Of a stretch of 22,498 nt of DNA, positions 1 to 7,622 are shown piece after piece. Under the pieces are notes generated by a model. It did not search any database. It was not told where the DNA came from and saw only the letters and a program-made list of their open reading frames with translations. Made by a program: the position numbers and the translations under genes. Position 1 is the first letter of the stretch, and each line of letters starts with the position of its first letter. The DNA comes from Microbacteriaceae bacterium UBA1487. Its GTDB lineage: Bacteria > Actinomycetota > Actinomycetes > Actinomycetales > Microbacteriaceae. The DNA lies in contig DCRR01000011.1 in assembly GCA_002325245.1 (NCBI GenBank), positions 244,221 through 266,718 on the forward strand, read 5' to 3'.

Positions 1-1842
1 CGCGAGGTCGCCACGGCGATCACCGCCTCCACGATCACCACCATCGCCGTGTTCCTGCCGCTCGCGCTGGTCAGCGACATCACGGGCGAGCTGTTCCGGC
101 CCTTCGCCGTCACGGTGACGATCGCGCTCGCCGCGTCGCTCTTCGTCGCCCTGACGATCGTGCCGGTGCTCGCCTACTGGTTCCTGGGGCGCAAGCCGCT
201 CAGCGCGAAGGCGATCGCGAAGGCGGAGGCGGCGCAGGCCGCGGCGGCCTCCGGCGAGGACGAGCTGGAGCGCCCGACGCGACTGCAGAAGGTGTACCTG
301 CCGGTGATCCGCTGGACGCTGCGTCGCCCCGCGATCACGCTGCTCGCCGCGGTGCTGGTGATGGGCGGCACGATCGCGACCGTGCCGCTGCTGCAGACGA
401 ACTTCATCGGATCCAGCGGCGCCAACACGATCACCGTCACCCAGACGATCGACGCCGGCTCCGACCTGGAGGCGAAGGATGCCGCCGCCACCAAGGTCGA
501 GCAGGCGCTGCTCGAGGTGGAGGGTGTCGAGATCGTGCAGTCCTCGATCGGCGGCGGCGACGAGCTGGCCGCTTTCTTCGGCGGCGGCAGTGACGCGACG
601 TTCTCGCTCACCACCGACGAGGACGGAGACCAGGACGAGATCACGGCCGCCGTCCGCGCGGCGATCGCCGAGCTCGACGATGTCGGGGAGATCACCGTCG
701 GCGGCAACGAGGACGCGTTCGCGTCGAGCGACATCGCGATTGAGATCTCCGCCGGCGACGAGGACGCGCTCATCGCCGCCACGACTGCCGTCATCGATGC
801 GGTGCAGGACCTCGAGGTCACCGCGGAGGCGACGAGCAACCTGGCGGCGAGCCGGCCGTTCATCTCGGTCGACGTGGATCGCGAGGCCGCCGCTGAGTAC
901 AACCTCAGCGAACTCGTGGTCGGGAGTCTGGTCGCGCAGGCCATGCAGCCGGCCGCCTCGGGCGACATCGAGCTCGACAACTCGGTGATCTCGATCTACC
1001 TGGTCGACCCCGACGAGCCCGAGACCCTCGAGCAGCTGCGCGAGTACGAGCTGTCGACACCGACCGGCGACACCGTGCGACTCGAGGAGATCGCCGCGGT
1101 GGAGATCACCGACGGACCCACCTCGATCACGACCGAGCGCGGCGTGCGCACCTCGGAGGTCACGCTCACCCCGAACACGGCCGACCTCGGCACGGCGGGC
1201 GCCGTGGTGACGGCTGCCGTGGCAGACCTCGACCTGCCCGAGGGCGCTTCGGCGAGTGTCGGCGGCGCGGTCGCCGACCAGCAGGAGGGCTTCGCCCAGC
1301 TCGGTCTGGCCGCGCTGGCATCGCTCCTGATCGTCTACATCATCATGGTCGCGACCTTCCGCAGCCTCCGCCAGCCGCTGCTGCTGTTGGTCTCGGTGCC
1401 GTTCGCGGCGACCGGCGCGATCCTGCTGCAGCTGGCGAGCGGGGTGCCCTTCGGCATCGCCTCGATCATCGGCGTCATCATGTTGATCGGCATCGTGGTG
1501 ACGAACGCGATCGTGCTCGTCGACCTCGTCAACCAGTACCGAGATCGGGGGATGAAGGTGGCCGAGGCCGTCGAGCACGGCTCCTCCCGTCGACTGCGTC
1601 CGATCCTGATGACGGCACTCGCCACGATCGTCGCGCTCATCCCGATGGCGCTCGGCATCACCGGCGAGGGCGGCTTCATCTCGCAGCCGTTGGCGATCGT
1701 CGTGATCGGCGGGCTGCTCTCCTCGACGCTGCTCACGCTGGTCGTGCTGCCGACGCTGTACGCCCTCGTCGAGGGCGCCTCCGAGCGTCGCGCCGCCAAG
1801 CGCGAGGCCCGAGCTGCCGCGACGGAGAGCGCCGCGAGCTAG
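1..1842 (+). CDS. RND-family efflux transporter permease, C-terminal part (5' end outside window)
   Basis: The reading frame is open from base 1, so the gene starts outside the window; 613 residues are present. It is the C-terminal part of an AcrB/HAE1-like or SwrC-like RND permease, a proton-driven exporter in the cytoplasmic membrane. Visible in order: the last helices of the first half (around FLPLALVSDITGELFRPFAV), a charged cytoplasmic linker, the helix that opens the second half, a large extracellular domain rich in Asp and Glu, and a final helical bundle. The bundle holds GIVVTNAIVLVD and, after it, RRLRPILMTALATIVALIPMALG-like sequence typical of the family. The Lys used for proton relay in AcrB (GLSAKNA) is Thr here, which I believe is common in Gram-positive and SwrC-like members. 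The gene ends 6 nt from the convergent esterase gene. Substrate cannot be told from the sequence. Confidence 0.93.
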   Translation, partial: REVATAITASTITTIAVFLPLALVSDITGELFRPFAVTVTIALAASLFVALTIVPVLAYWFLGRKPLSAKAIAKAEAAQAAAASGEDELERPTRLQKVYLPVIRWTLRRPAITLLAAVLVMGGTIATVPLLQTNFIGSSGANTITVTQTIDAGSDLEAKDAAATKVEQALLEVEGVEIVQSSIGGGDELAAFFGGGSDATFSLTTDEDGDQDEITAAVRAAIAELDDVGEITVGGNEDAFASSDIAIEISAGDEDALIAATTAVIDAVQDLEVTAEATSNLAASRPFISVDVDREAAAEYNLSELVVGSLVAQAMQPAASGDIELDNSVISIYLVDPDEPETLEQLREYELSTPTGDTVRLEEIAAVEITDGPTSITTERGVRTSEVTLTPNTADLGTAGAVVTAAVADLDLPEGASASVGGAVADQQEGFAQLGLAALASLLIVYIIMVATFRSLRQPLLLLVSVPFAATGAILLQLASGVPFGIASIIGVIMLIGIVVTNAIVLVDLVNQYRDRGMKVAEAVEHGSSRRLRPILMTALATIVALIPMALGITGEGGFISQPLAIVVIGGLLSSTLLTLVVLPTLYALVEGASERRAAKREARAAATESAAS

Positions 1843-1848
1843 TCGCGC

Positions 1849-2787
1849 TCAGTCGGCGGCGAGGATCGCCTCGCCGTCGACGGTGCGCGCCAGGAAGTCG
1901 AGGATGCGCGCCGAGATGTCGGCGTCGAGCAGCATGATCGCGTGCCGGTCGCCGGGGACGACGAGGAGCTCCACCTCGACTCCCGCCTCGCGGAGGGCGG
2001 CCGCGAAGAGCTCGCCCTGCTCGTCCGGAACGAACTCGTCCTCCGAGTGCACGATGAACACCGGCGGATCGCTCGCATCGATCGCGGTGATCGGCGAGGC
2101 GAGCGCCGCCACCGCGCAGTCGTCGTCGGACTCGCACCCCAGGTAGTCGAGCCGTCGCTGCGTCAGACGGGCGTCCTCGGCCACGCCGCTCAGGTCGATC
2201 GGCGCGCTCAGCTCCACGACGGCGGCCACCCGGTCGGGCGCCGACCAGGCGCCCTCGCCGGCGGTGCCGACCCAGGCGGCGAGGGTGCCGCCCGCCGAGC
2301 TGCCGAACAGCGCGATCCGATCCGGGTCGATGCCGTAGGCGTCGACCTGTGCGGGCTCGCGCAGCCAGGCGAGCGCGGCCCGCACGTCGTCGGTCGCGGC
2401 GGGGAACTGTGCCGCGGGTGAGAGCCGGTAGCTGATCGAGAACGTCGGGTAGCCGGCGCCTGCCAGCCACTCGCAGGTCTCCCGGTACAGGGCTTCGTCG
2501 CGGGCGCCGCGGTACCAGCTGCCCCCGTGGATGAAGATGATCGCCGGACGCGCCGCGGTGCCGTCGCTCGCGGGAAGGCAGGCGTCGAGGGCCAGCTCCG
2601 TGCCCTCGGGCGAGGCGTAGACGAGGCCCGCCTGCACCGTCACCCCGTCGACGAGCGGCAGGCCGAGCGGCGCGGCGACCGTCTCGGCGGCCTCCGTCTC
2701 GCTGGCGGCGGGCACGCATCCGGCGAGCACGGCGCCGCACAGTGCCACGAGCGCGAGAGCTCTCACGGGCGGCGCGATTCGGGGCAT
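1849..2787 (-). CDS. Secreted lipoprotein alpha/beta hydrolase (carboxylesterase-like)
   Basis: A 312-residue alpha/beta-fold esterase or lipase-like hydrolase. The ATG at 2787 is chosen because it gives a lipoprotein signal: a short basic start, a hydrophobic core and the lipobox LAGC with Cys at residue 24. The mature enzyme would be anchored on the outer face of the membrane. An upstream in-frame start at 2874 would bury this signal behind 29 extra residues. Catalytic features: oxyanion motif HGG (residues 87-89), nucleophile elbow GSSAG with Ser154, a later acid in HSEDEFVPD, and a His in DRHAIML. The HGG-GxSxG layout suits the BD-FAE/hormone-sensitive-lipase-like group acting on short acyl esters, but the substrate is unknown. 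No clear Shine-Dalgarno precedes the ATG. The gene is divergent from the helicase gene. Confidence 0.9.
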   Translation of the reverse strand: MPRIAPPVRALALVALCGAVLAGCVPAASETEAAETVAAPLGLPLVDGVTVQAGLVYASPEGTELALDACLPASDGTAARPAIIFIHGGSWYRGARDEALYRETCEWLAGAGYPTFSISYRLSPAAQFPAATDDVRAALAWLREPAQVDAYGIDPDRIALFGSSAGGTLAAWVGTAGEGAWSAPDRVAAVVELSAPIDLSGVAEDARLTQRRLDYLGCESDDDCAVAALASPITAIDASDPPVFIVHSEDEFVPDEQGELFAAALREAGVEVELLVVPGDRHAIMLLDADISARILDFLARTVDGEAILAAD

Positions 2788-2796
2788 GTTCAGCCG

Positions 2797-2802
2797 AGCA
2801 TA
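2797..2802 (-). promoter_or_regulatory. Candidate -10 for the esterase gene
   Basis: On the minus strand TATGCT lies 9 nt before the ATG at 2787. Transcription would begin a few bases from the start codon, giving a very short or absent leader. No convincing -35 is visible. Confidence 0.4.
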
Positions 2803-2824
2803 GGCGAATTCAGGGTCGGTCCTG

Positions 2825-2830
2825 TAAGGT
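2825..2830 (+). promoter_or_regulatory. Candidate -10 for the helicase gene
   Basis: TAAGGT, preceded by TG, fits the actinobacterial TANNNT -10 pattern. If used, transcription starts near 2837 and leaves a leader of about 185 nt before the helicase ATG at 3023. No good -35 is visible. Confidence 0.4.
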
Positions 2831-2895
2831 ACCGAGGTCGGCTCTCGACAGCGGAACTCTCCGCAATGCTTCACTGTGTGTCGAATCGGGCCGGA

Positions 2896-2917
2896 TCGTC
2901 AGCGCATCCGCTGACGA
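2896..2917 (+). other. Perfect 9-bp hairpin in the helicase 5' leader
   Basis: TCGTCAGCG (2896-2904) is separated by the loop CATC from its exact reverse complement (2909-2917). No T-run follows, so a simple intrinsic terminator is unlikely. It lies in the presumed untranslated leader of the helicase and inside a possible 44-codon upstream ORF (2866-3000). Confidence 0.5.
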
Positions 2918-3022
2918 GGAATCCATTCAGGAAAACGGCCCCGGTCAGTATCGCCCGGGTTCTCACGCGGCTGCATTCAGTCGTTGTGCACTCTGTGTGA
3001 CCACAACCGGAAAAAGACATCC

Positions 3023-4903
3023 ATGCCTCAGAAGAAGGGCGCGCCTGTGCGCGCGCCGAAGTTCAAGTCCAGCGCCCCCAAGTCGGGCAGCAAGAGCCCC
3101 AAGCACCGCGGCTACCGTGCCGAGGATGCCGCTGCGGGCACTGCTTCCGCGCCCAAGAAGGCGCGCTGGAGCAGCGACGACCGCGTCGCCCGCGGCCGCA
3201 ACGCCGAGCGTCCCCGTGGCGGCGAGTCCGCCGCCCGCGGTGAGCGCACCGGCGAGCGCCCCAACTGGGAGCCGCGTCCCAAGCAGTCGCGCTTCGAGCG
3301 CGACGCGCAGCGCACCGGCCGTGTCGACCGTGACGCCCGCCCGGCGCGCGGCGACCGCGACGAGCGCCCGCGTTACAACCGCGATGACCGTCCGGCGCGC
3401 GGCGACCGGGATGAGCGTCCGCGTTACAACCGCGACGAGCGTCCGGCCCGCCACGACCGGGATGAGCGTCCGCGTTACAACCGCGATGACCGTCCGGCGC
3501 GCGGCGACCGGGATGAGCGTCCGCGTTACAACCGCGACGAGCGTCCGGCCCGCGAGGACCGTCCGCGTCGCGAGTTCGGCAACGACCGCCCGCGTCGCGA
3601 CTTCCGTGACGACCGTCCGGCGCGCGCCCCGCGGCAGGACGAGGCCGCGCGCTTCGTTCCGACCGACGATGTCGTGCTGGAGCGCCTCGAGGCGCAGGCC
3701 ATCGTCGCCGGCGACTCCGAGGGTGTGAGCTTCGGCGACCTCGGACTCGGCGACAACATCGTGCGCGCCCTCGCCGAGCTCGGCGCGGCCTCGCCGTTCC
3801 CGATCCAGGCCGGCACGATCCCCGAGGTGCTTGCGGGTCGCGACGTGCTCGGCCGCGGCCGCACCGGCTCCGGCAAGACCATCGCCTTCGGCGCCCCGCT
3901 CGTCGAGCGCCTGCTGCGCATGCAGGCCGGCGACAGCAAGCGCCGCCAACCGGGCCGCAAGCCGCGCGCCCTGATCCTGGCGCCGACGCGGGAGCTCGCG
4001 CTGCAGATCGACCGCACCGTGCAGCCGATCGCCCGCAGCGTCGGGCTCTTCACGACGCAGATCTACGGCGGCGTGCCCTACGCGCGTCAGCTCGGGGCCC
4101 TCGACCGCGGTGTCGACATCGTGATCGGCACGCCCGGGCGCATCCAGGACCTCTCGGCGCAGGGCCGCCTCGACCTCTCGCAGGTCGTCGTGACGGTGCT
4201 CGACGAGGCCGACCACATGTGCGAGCTCGGCTTCGCCGAGCCCGTGCAGGACATTCTCGACCGCACCAGTGAGGGCGGCCAGAAGCTGCTGTTCTCGGCG
4301 ACCCTCGACAAGGGCGTCGCCGAGATCGTCGAGCGCTACCTCGTCGAGCCGAGCGTCCACGAGGTCGCCGGCGAAGACCAGGCCAGCTCGACCATCGACC
4401 ACCGCGTGCTCGTGATGGACCAGCGCGACAAGCTCGCGGTGCTCGCCGAGCTCGCCTCCGGTCCCGGCAAGAAGCTCGTCTTCGCCCGCACTCGCGCCTT
4501 CGCCGAGCAGCTCGCCGACTTCCTCGACGAGGCCGACATCGCGGCTGACGCGATCCACGGCGACCTCAACCAGTCGCGTCGTCAGCGCGCGCTCGAGAAG
4601 TTCAGCCGCGGACGCCTGCAGGCGCTCGTCGCCACCGATGTCGCCGCGCGCGGCATCCACGTCGACGATGTCGACCTGGTGATCCAGGCCGATGCGCCCG
4701 ACGAGTACAAGTCGTACCTGCACCGCTCCGGCCGCACCGGCCGCGCCGGCAAGTCCGGTGTCGTCGTGACGCTCGTGCCGCGCAACCGCCGCCGCAAGGT
4801 GGAGGACCTGCTCAGCCGTGCCGAGATCACCGCCGAGTGGATCCAGGTCCGCCCGGGCGACGACGTGATCCGCGACCTCGCGGAGGGTGTCGCGATCTCC
4901 TAG
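3023..4903 (+). CDS. DEAD-box ATP-dependent RNA helicase with long Arg-rich N-terminal extension
   Basis: A 626-residue RNA helicase of the RhlE/DeaD type, which unwinds structured RNA using ATP. The ATG at 3023 begins MPQKKG and follows a purine-rich GGAAAAAGA about 9 nt upstream. Residues 1 to about 210 are low-complexity and rich in Arg, Asp, Pro and Gly, with four 17-residue repeats (113-180). The helicase core begins near residue 235 with the Q-motif region (FGDLGLGDNIV ... FPIQAGTIP). It continues with Walker A GRTGSGKT (279-286), PTRELALQI, TPGRI, DEAD (394-397), SAT (425-427), VATDVAARGI and HRSGRTGR (from 567). It ends soon after the core with no C-terminal tail, so the disordered part is wholly N-terminal. 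Such tails usually bind RNA or promote condensates; here that is an inference. A strong terminator follows. Confidence 0.95.
   Translation: MPQKKGAPVRAPKFKSSAPKSGSKSPKHRGYRAEDAAAGTASAPKKARWSSDDRVARGRNAERPRGGESAARGERTGERPNWEPRPKQSRFERDAQRTGRVDRDARPARGDRDERPRYNRDDRPARGDRDERPRYNRDERPARHDRDERPRYNRDDRPARGDRDERPRYNRDERPAREDRPRREFGNDRPRRDFRDDRPARAPRQDEAARFVPTDDVVLERLEAQAIVAGDSEGVSFGDLGLGDNIVRALAELGAASPFPIQAGTIPEVLAGRDVLGRGRTGSGKTIAFGAPLVERLLRMQAGDSKRRQPGRKPRALILAPTRELALQIDRTVQPIARSVGLFTTQIYGGVPYARQLGALDRGVDIVIGTPGRIQDLSAQGRLDLSQVVVTVLDEADHMCELGFAEPVQDILDRTSEGGQKLLFSATLDKGVAEIVERYLVEPSVHEVAGEDQASSTIDHRVLVMDQRDKLAVLAELASGPGKKLVFARTRAFAEQLADFLDEADIAADAIHGDLNQSRRQRALEKFSRGRLQALVATDVAARGIHVDDVDLVIQADAPDEYKSYLHRSGRTGRAGKSGVVVTLVPRNRRRKVEDLLSRAEITAEWIQVRPGDDVIRDLAEGVAIS
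3359..3562 (+). repeat. Four tandem 51-bp repeats inside the helicase gene
   Basis: Four in-frame copies of a 17-residue unit, consensus DERPRYNRDDRPARGDR. Copies 1 and 3 read NRDDRPARGDR; copies 2 and 4 read NRDERPAR(H/E)DR. The pattern is therefore a 102-bp unit present twice. DNA identity between matching copies is nearly complete, including synonymous positions, which points to recent duplication. Confidence 0.95.
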
Positions 4904-4923
4904 GTCGCAGAAGCCGTGTGATG

Positions 4924-4953
4924 CGGGGGTGGTGCCGTCAGGCGCCGCCCCCG
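4924..4953 (+). terminator. Strong hairpin terminator after the helicase gene
   Basis: A 13-bp stem: 4924-4936 pairs with 4941-4953, with two G-U wobbles on the plus-strand RNA and a GTCA loop. It starts 21 nt after the helicase stop. No long T-run follows, only a pyrimidine-rich stretch. It lies between convergent genes and could also stop leftward transcription from the transporter gene, where the two wobbles become A-C mismatches. Confidence 0.75.
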
Positions 4954-4979
4954 TCTCCGTCTCGCGGCGAGGCTGCGGC

Positions 4980-5879
4980 TCAGCCCAGGCCGAGCAGGAT
5001 CGAGAGCTCCTGGTGCGAGCCCAGGGTGGCCGCGGCGACGAGCGCGAGGGCGAGGCCGATCCACTGCACCGGGGCGATCCGCTCGCGCAGCACGATGGCC
5101 GCCAGCAGAATGGTGCCCGCCGGGTACAGCGCGATCAGCACTGACATGATGCTGAGCTCGCCGAGTCGCAGCCCGATCAGGATGAGCGAGTTCGCCGTCA
5201 GTTCCAGCACGCCGCAGGTGATCGCGAAGATGATGCCGGCGCGCCAGCCGGAGGCGCGCGCCGGGGACAGCGGCGCCCGGCGGTGCGACAGCAGCGCCAT
5301 CCCGACGATGACCGCACCCAGCACGAGCACGGTCGCCAGGCGGTGAGTGATCAGCGGATACAGCCCCGAGTCGGCGGGAGCGTGGTCGATGGAGACGAGG
5401 AACACGCCGATCAGCGCCCCCGACCCGACGGCGTACAGGATTCCGCGGATCCTCGGGCGGACGGCGCCCTTCTCCGGCACGAAGCCCACGAGCACGACGG
5501 CGACCAGCGCGAGGCCGAGGGCGAGGTAGCCGAGCAGGGTCAGCTCGTCGCCGGTGGCCAGGCCCCAGGTCATCGGAATGATCGCGGAGACGACCGCGGT
5601 CAGCGGCGACAGGATGCTCATCGGTCCGATCGCGAGGGCGGCGTAGAGCAGCATGATCGCCAGACCGCCGCTCACGCCCGCGACCGCACCCCAGGCGAAC
5701 GCCTCGACCGAGGCCACCCCGCCGACCAGCGGTGCGATGATCAGCGTCAGCACGAGGCCGGTGATCCCGGCCATGAAGGTGACCCGCACGGCGGCGATGC
5801 GACGCGAGCCCATCCCGCCCATGAAGTCGGCGGCACCGAAGATGAGAGCGGCGCCGAGGCCGACGAGAACGGGAATCAC
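4980..5879 (-). CDS. EamA/DMT-superfamily transporter, paralog 1
   Basis: A 299-residue membrane protein with about ten hydrophobic helices, of the drug/metabolite transporter (EamA) type. The family exports amino acids, metabolites or drugs, and the substrate cannot be read from sequence. It starts at GTG 5879; an in-frame TAA lies just upstream, so no longer start exists. It is a gap-free paralog of the neighbour at 5948-6847: by hand alignment about 206 of 299 residues are identical. The strongest blocks are YAALAIGPMSILSPLTAV, GYLALGLALVAVVLVGFVPEKGAVRP and LYPAGTILL. The loop near residues 195-212 is the most diverged. A TAACGT hexamer lies 6 nt before the start, consistent with a leaderless transcript of its own. 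Confidence 0.88.
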   Translation of the reverse strand: MIPVLVGLGAALIFGAADFMGGMGSRRIAAVRVTFMAGITGLVLTLIIAPLVGGVASVEAFAWGAVAGVSGGLAIMLLYAALAIGPMSILSPLTAVVSAIIPMTWGLATGDELTLLGYLALGLALVAVVLVGFVPEKGAVRPRIRGILYAVGSGALIGVFLVSIDHAPADSGLYPLITHRLATVLVLGAVIVGMALLSHRRAPLSPARASGWRAGIIFAITCGVLELTANSLILIGLRLGELSIMSVLIALYPAGTILLAAIVLRERIAPVQWIGLALALVAAATLGSHQELSILLGLG

Positions 5880-5885
5880 CGCTCC

Positions 5886-5891
5886 ACGTTA
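5886..5891 (-). promoter_or_regulatory. Candidate leaderless -10 for DMT paralog 1
   Basis: Minus strand TAACGT, then 6 nt, then GTG. The spacing matches the TANNNT-N6 pattern of leaderless actinobacterial genes. A GGAG two bases before the GTG is too close to be a good ribosome binding site. Confidence 0.5.
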
Positions 5892-5947
5892 TCTGCGATG
5901 CGGAGACGCGGACTCCACCCGCTCGCGCGCGGTCGTGACGTGAGCCT

Positions 5948-6847
5948 CTAGCCGAGGGCGAGCATGGCGGAGAGCTCGCGATGCGAGCCGAGCATCGCGG
6001 CGGCGGCCACCGCGAGGGCGAGTCCCGCCCACTGCACGGGGGCGATGCGCTCCCGCAGCAGGATCCCCGCGAGCAGGATCGTGCCCGCCGGGTACAGGGC
6101 GACCAGCACCGACATGACGCTGAGGTCGCCGAGGCGCAGGCCGAACAGGATCATCGCGTTGGCGGTGGCGTCGAGGGTGCCGCAGATCAGGGCGATGCCG
6201 AGGCCCGCGCGCCAGCCGCTCCGCGCATCCGTCGACTCGGCGGTGCCGCGCCGAGCGCGTGTCATCAGCACCAGGATGAGCGCGCCCAGGAACACCACGC
6301 TCGCGGCGCGATTCGCGAGCAGCGGCACGAGCCCCGAGTCGTCGGGCGTCTGGTCCATGATCACCAGGAAGACGCCGATCAGGATTCCGGAGCCGACCGC
6401 GTACAGGATGCCCCGCGGATGCGGACGCACCGCGCCCTTCTCGGGCACGAAGCCGACGAGCACGACCGCCACGAGGGCCAGGCCGAGGGCGAGGTAGCCG
6501 ACCCCGGTGAGGGTCTCCCCGCCGAGCAGCCCCCAGGTCATTGGCACGATCGCCGAGATGACGGCGGTGAGCGGCGACAGGATGCTCATCGGTCCGATTG
6601 CGAGCGCGGCGTAGAGCAGCACGATGGCGAATCCACCGCTCAGCCCCGACAGTGCTCCCCAGAGCAGCGCTTCGCCCGAGACGGCCCCGCCCGACAGCGG
6701 TGCCGCGACGCTCATGAGCGCCAGACCGGCGATGGCGGCGATGAAGGTGACCCGCAGCGGCTGGATCCGCCGCGCGGCGAGTCCGCCGAAGAAGTCGGCG
6801 GCGCCGAAGATGAGGGCGCTGGACAGGCCGACGAGAACGGGAATCAC
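5948..6847 (-). CDS. EamA/DMT-superfamily transporter, paralog 2
   Basis: A 299-residue multi-helix membrane protein, the tandem paralog of the gene at 4980-5879, with the same length and orientation and 68 nt between them. It begins GTG ATT CCC GTT; an in-frame TAG lies three codons upstream, so this start is forced. The family (EamA, drug/metabolite transporter) is a ten-helix exporter group and the substrate is unknown. It lies 22 nt downstream of the iron ABC ATPase gene on the same strand, so read-through is possible. It also has its own TAGCGT-N6-GTG signal. Functional divergence between the two copies should be sought in the loop around residues 195-212 and in the helices that follow it. 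Confidence 0.88.
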   Translation of the reverse strand: MIPVLVGLSSALIFGAADFFGGLAARRIQPLRVTFIAAIAGLALMSVAAPLSGGAVSGEALLWGALSGLSGGFAIVLLYAALAIGPMSILSPLTAVISAIVPMTWGLLGGETLTGVGYLALGLALVAVVLVGFVPEKGAVRPHPRGILYAVGSGILIGVFLVIMDQTPDDSGLVPLLANRAASVVFLGALILVLMTRARRGTAESTDARSGWRAGLGIALICGTLDATANAMILFGLRLGDLSVMSVLVALYPAGTILLAGILLRERIAPVQWAGLALAVAAAAMLGSHRELSAMLALG

Positions 6848-6853
6848 GATGTC

Positions 6854-6859
6854 ACGCTA
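6854..6859 (-). promoter_or_regulatory. Candidate leaderless -10 for DMT paralog 2
   Basis: Minus strand TAGCGT, 6 nt before GTG 6847 and just downstream of the ABC ATPase stop codon. The spacing is the same as in front of paralog 1, so the arrangement was probably duplicated with the gene. Confidence 0.5.
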
Positions 6860-6869
6860 GCGCCGGATG

Positions 6870-7622
6870 TCAGTCCCAGAGCACCACCCGGCGCTCGCCG
6901 ATGCGCTCGACGCGAACCGGGGTCTCGTAGAGCGTGCTGAGGTTCGGCACGGTCACCACGTCGTCGACGGTTCCGTGGCAGTGGATGCGCCCGTCCTTCA
7001 TGGCGATGATCGAGTCGGCGAACTGCGCTGCCGTGTTGATGTCGTGCATGACAACCACGATCGTGAGCCCGCGCTGCTCGGCGAGCTCGGTGAGCAGCTT
7101 CATGAGGGCGACCGCGTGGCGTGGGTCGAGGTTGTTCAGCGGCTCGTCGAGCAGCAGGTAGTCGGTGTCCTGCGCGACGGCCATGGCGACGAAGGCGCGC
7201 TGCCGCTGCCCGCCCGACAGCTCGTCGAGGTGCCGGTCGCGCAGCTCGGTGAGCGTCAGGAGCTCGAGCGCGCGTTCGATGTGCTCGACGTCCTCGGCGG
7301 TGCGACCGGACCCGCCGTGCGGAAATCGCCCGAATCCGACCAGGTCGGCGACGGTGAGCCGGATGGCGAGGTGGTTCTCCTGCCGGAGCACGGCGAGCCG
7401 CTGCGCGAGGGTGCGCGTCTTCGCCGTGGCGACGTCCAGCCCGCCGACGACGGCGGCCCCCGCGTCCATCCGCGCCAGACGGCCGATGAGGGTCAGCAGG
7501 CTCGACTTCCCGGCGCCGTTGGGGCCGATGATGGCGGTGAGGCCTGCGGCGATGGCGACGTTGACGTCGTCGACGGCGATTGTCGGCCCGTGCCGCTTGC
7601 TGAGGTTCTGGGTCTGGATCAT
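6870..7622 (-). CDS. Iron-siderophore ABC transporter ATP-binding protein
   Basis: A 250-residue ABC ATPase that powers ferric-siderophore import. The start is ATG 7622, preceded by GGGAGGG on the minus strand, and it overlaps the upstream permease stop as ATGA. The longer open frame upstream is a shadow of the permease gene. Motifs: Walker A GPNGAGKSS (33-41), signature LSGGQRQR (from 135), Walker B LLLDEP (156-161) and the switch His in VVMHD. Length and motifs match the FepC/YclP/CeuD group. It is the last gene of the importer operon and is translationally coupled to the permease. Confidence 0.94.
   Translation of the reverse strand: MIQTQNLSKRHGPTIAVDDVNVAIAAGLTAIIGPNGAGKSSLLTLIGRLARMDAGAAVVGGLDVATAKTRTLAQRLAVLRQENHLAIRLTVADLVGFGRFPHGGSGRTAEDVEHIERALELLTLTELRDRHLDELSGGQRQRAFVAMAVAQDTDYLLLDEPLNNLDPRHAVALMKLLTELAEQRGLTIVVVMHDINTAAQFADSIIAMKDGRIHCHGTVDDVVTVPNLSTLYETPVRVERIGERRVVLWD

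Noticed and set aside
2896..2917. Hairpin as a terminator for an upstream gene
   Set aside because: The upstream gene reads away on the minus strand, and no T-run follows the stem.
3359..3562. Possible CRISPR-like array
   Set aside because: The repeats are directly adjacent with no spacers and are an in-frame protein repeat.
2742..3728. 328-residue plus-strand frame spanning the helicase leader and N-terminus
   Set aside because: Ser/Ala/Arg/Thr-rich shadow of the repeat region; it ends before the helicase core and has no start signal.
2963..4723. 586-residue open frame antisense to the RNA helicase gene
   Set aside because: Its composition mirrors the GC-biased third positions of the helicase frame, it has no recognisable domain, and the helicase motifs on the plus strand are complete.
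4980..6847. Tandem transporters as part of a mobile or composite element
   Set aside because: No transposase, terminal inverted repeats or composition change; simple tandem gene duplication explains it.
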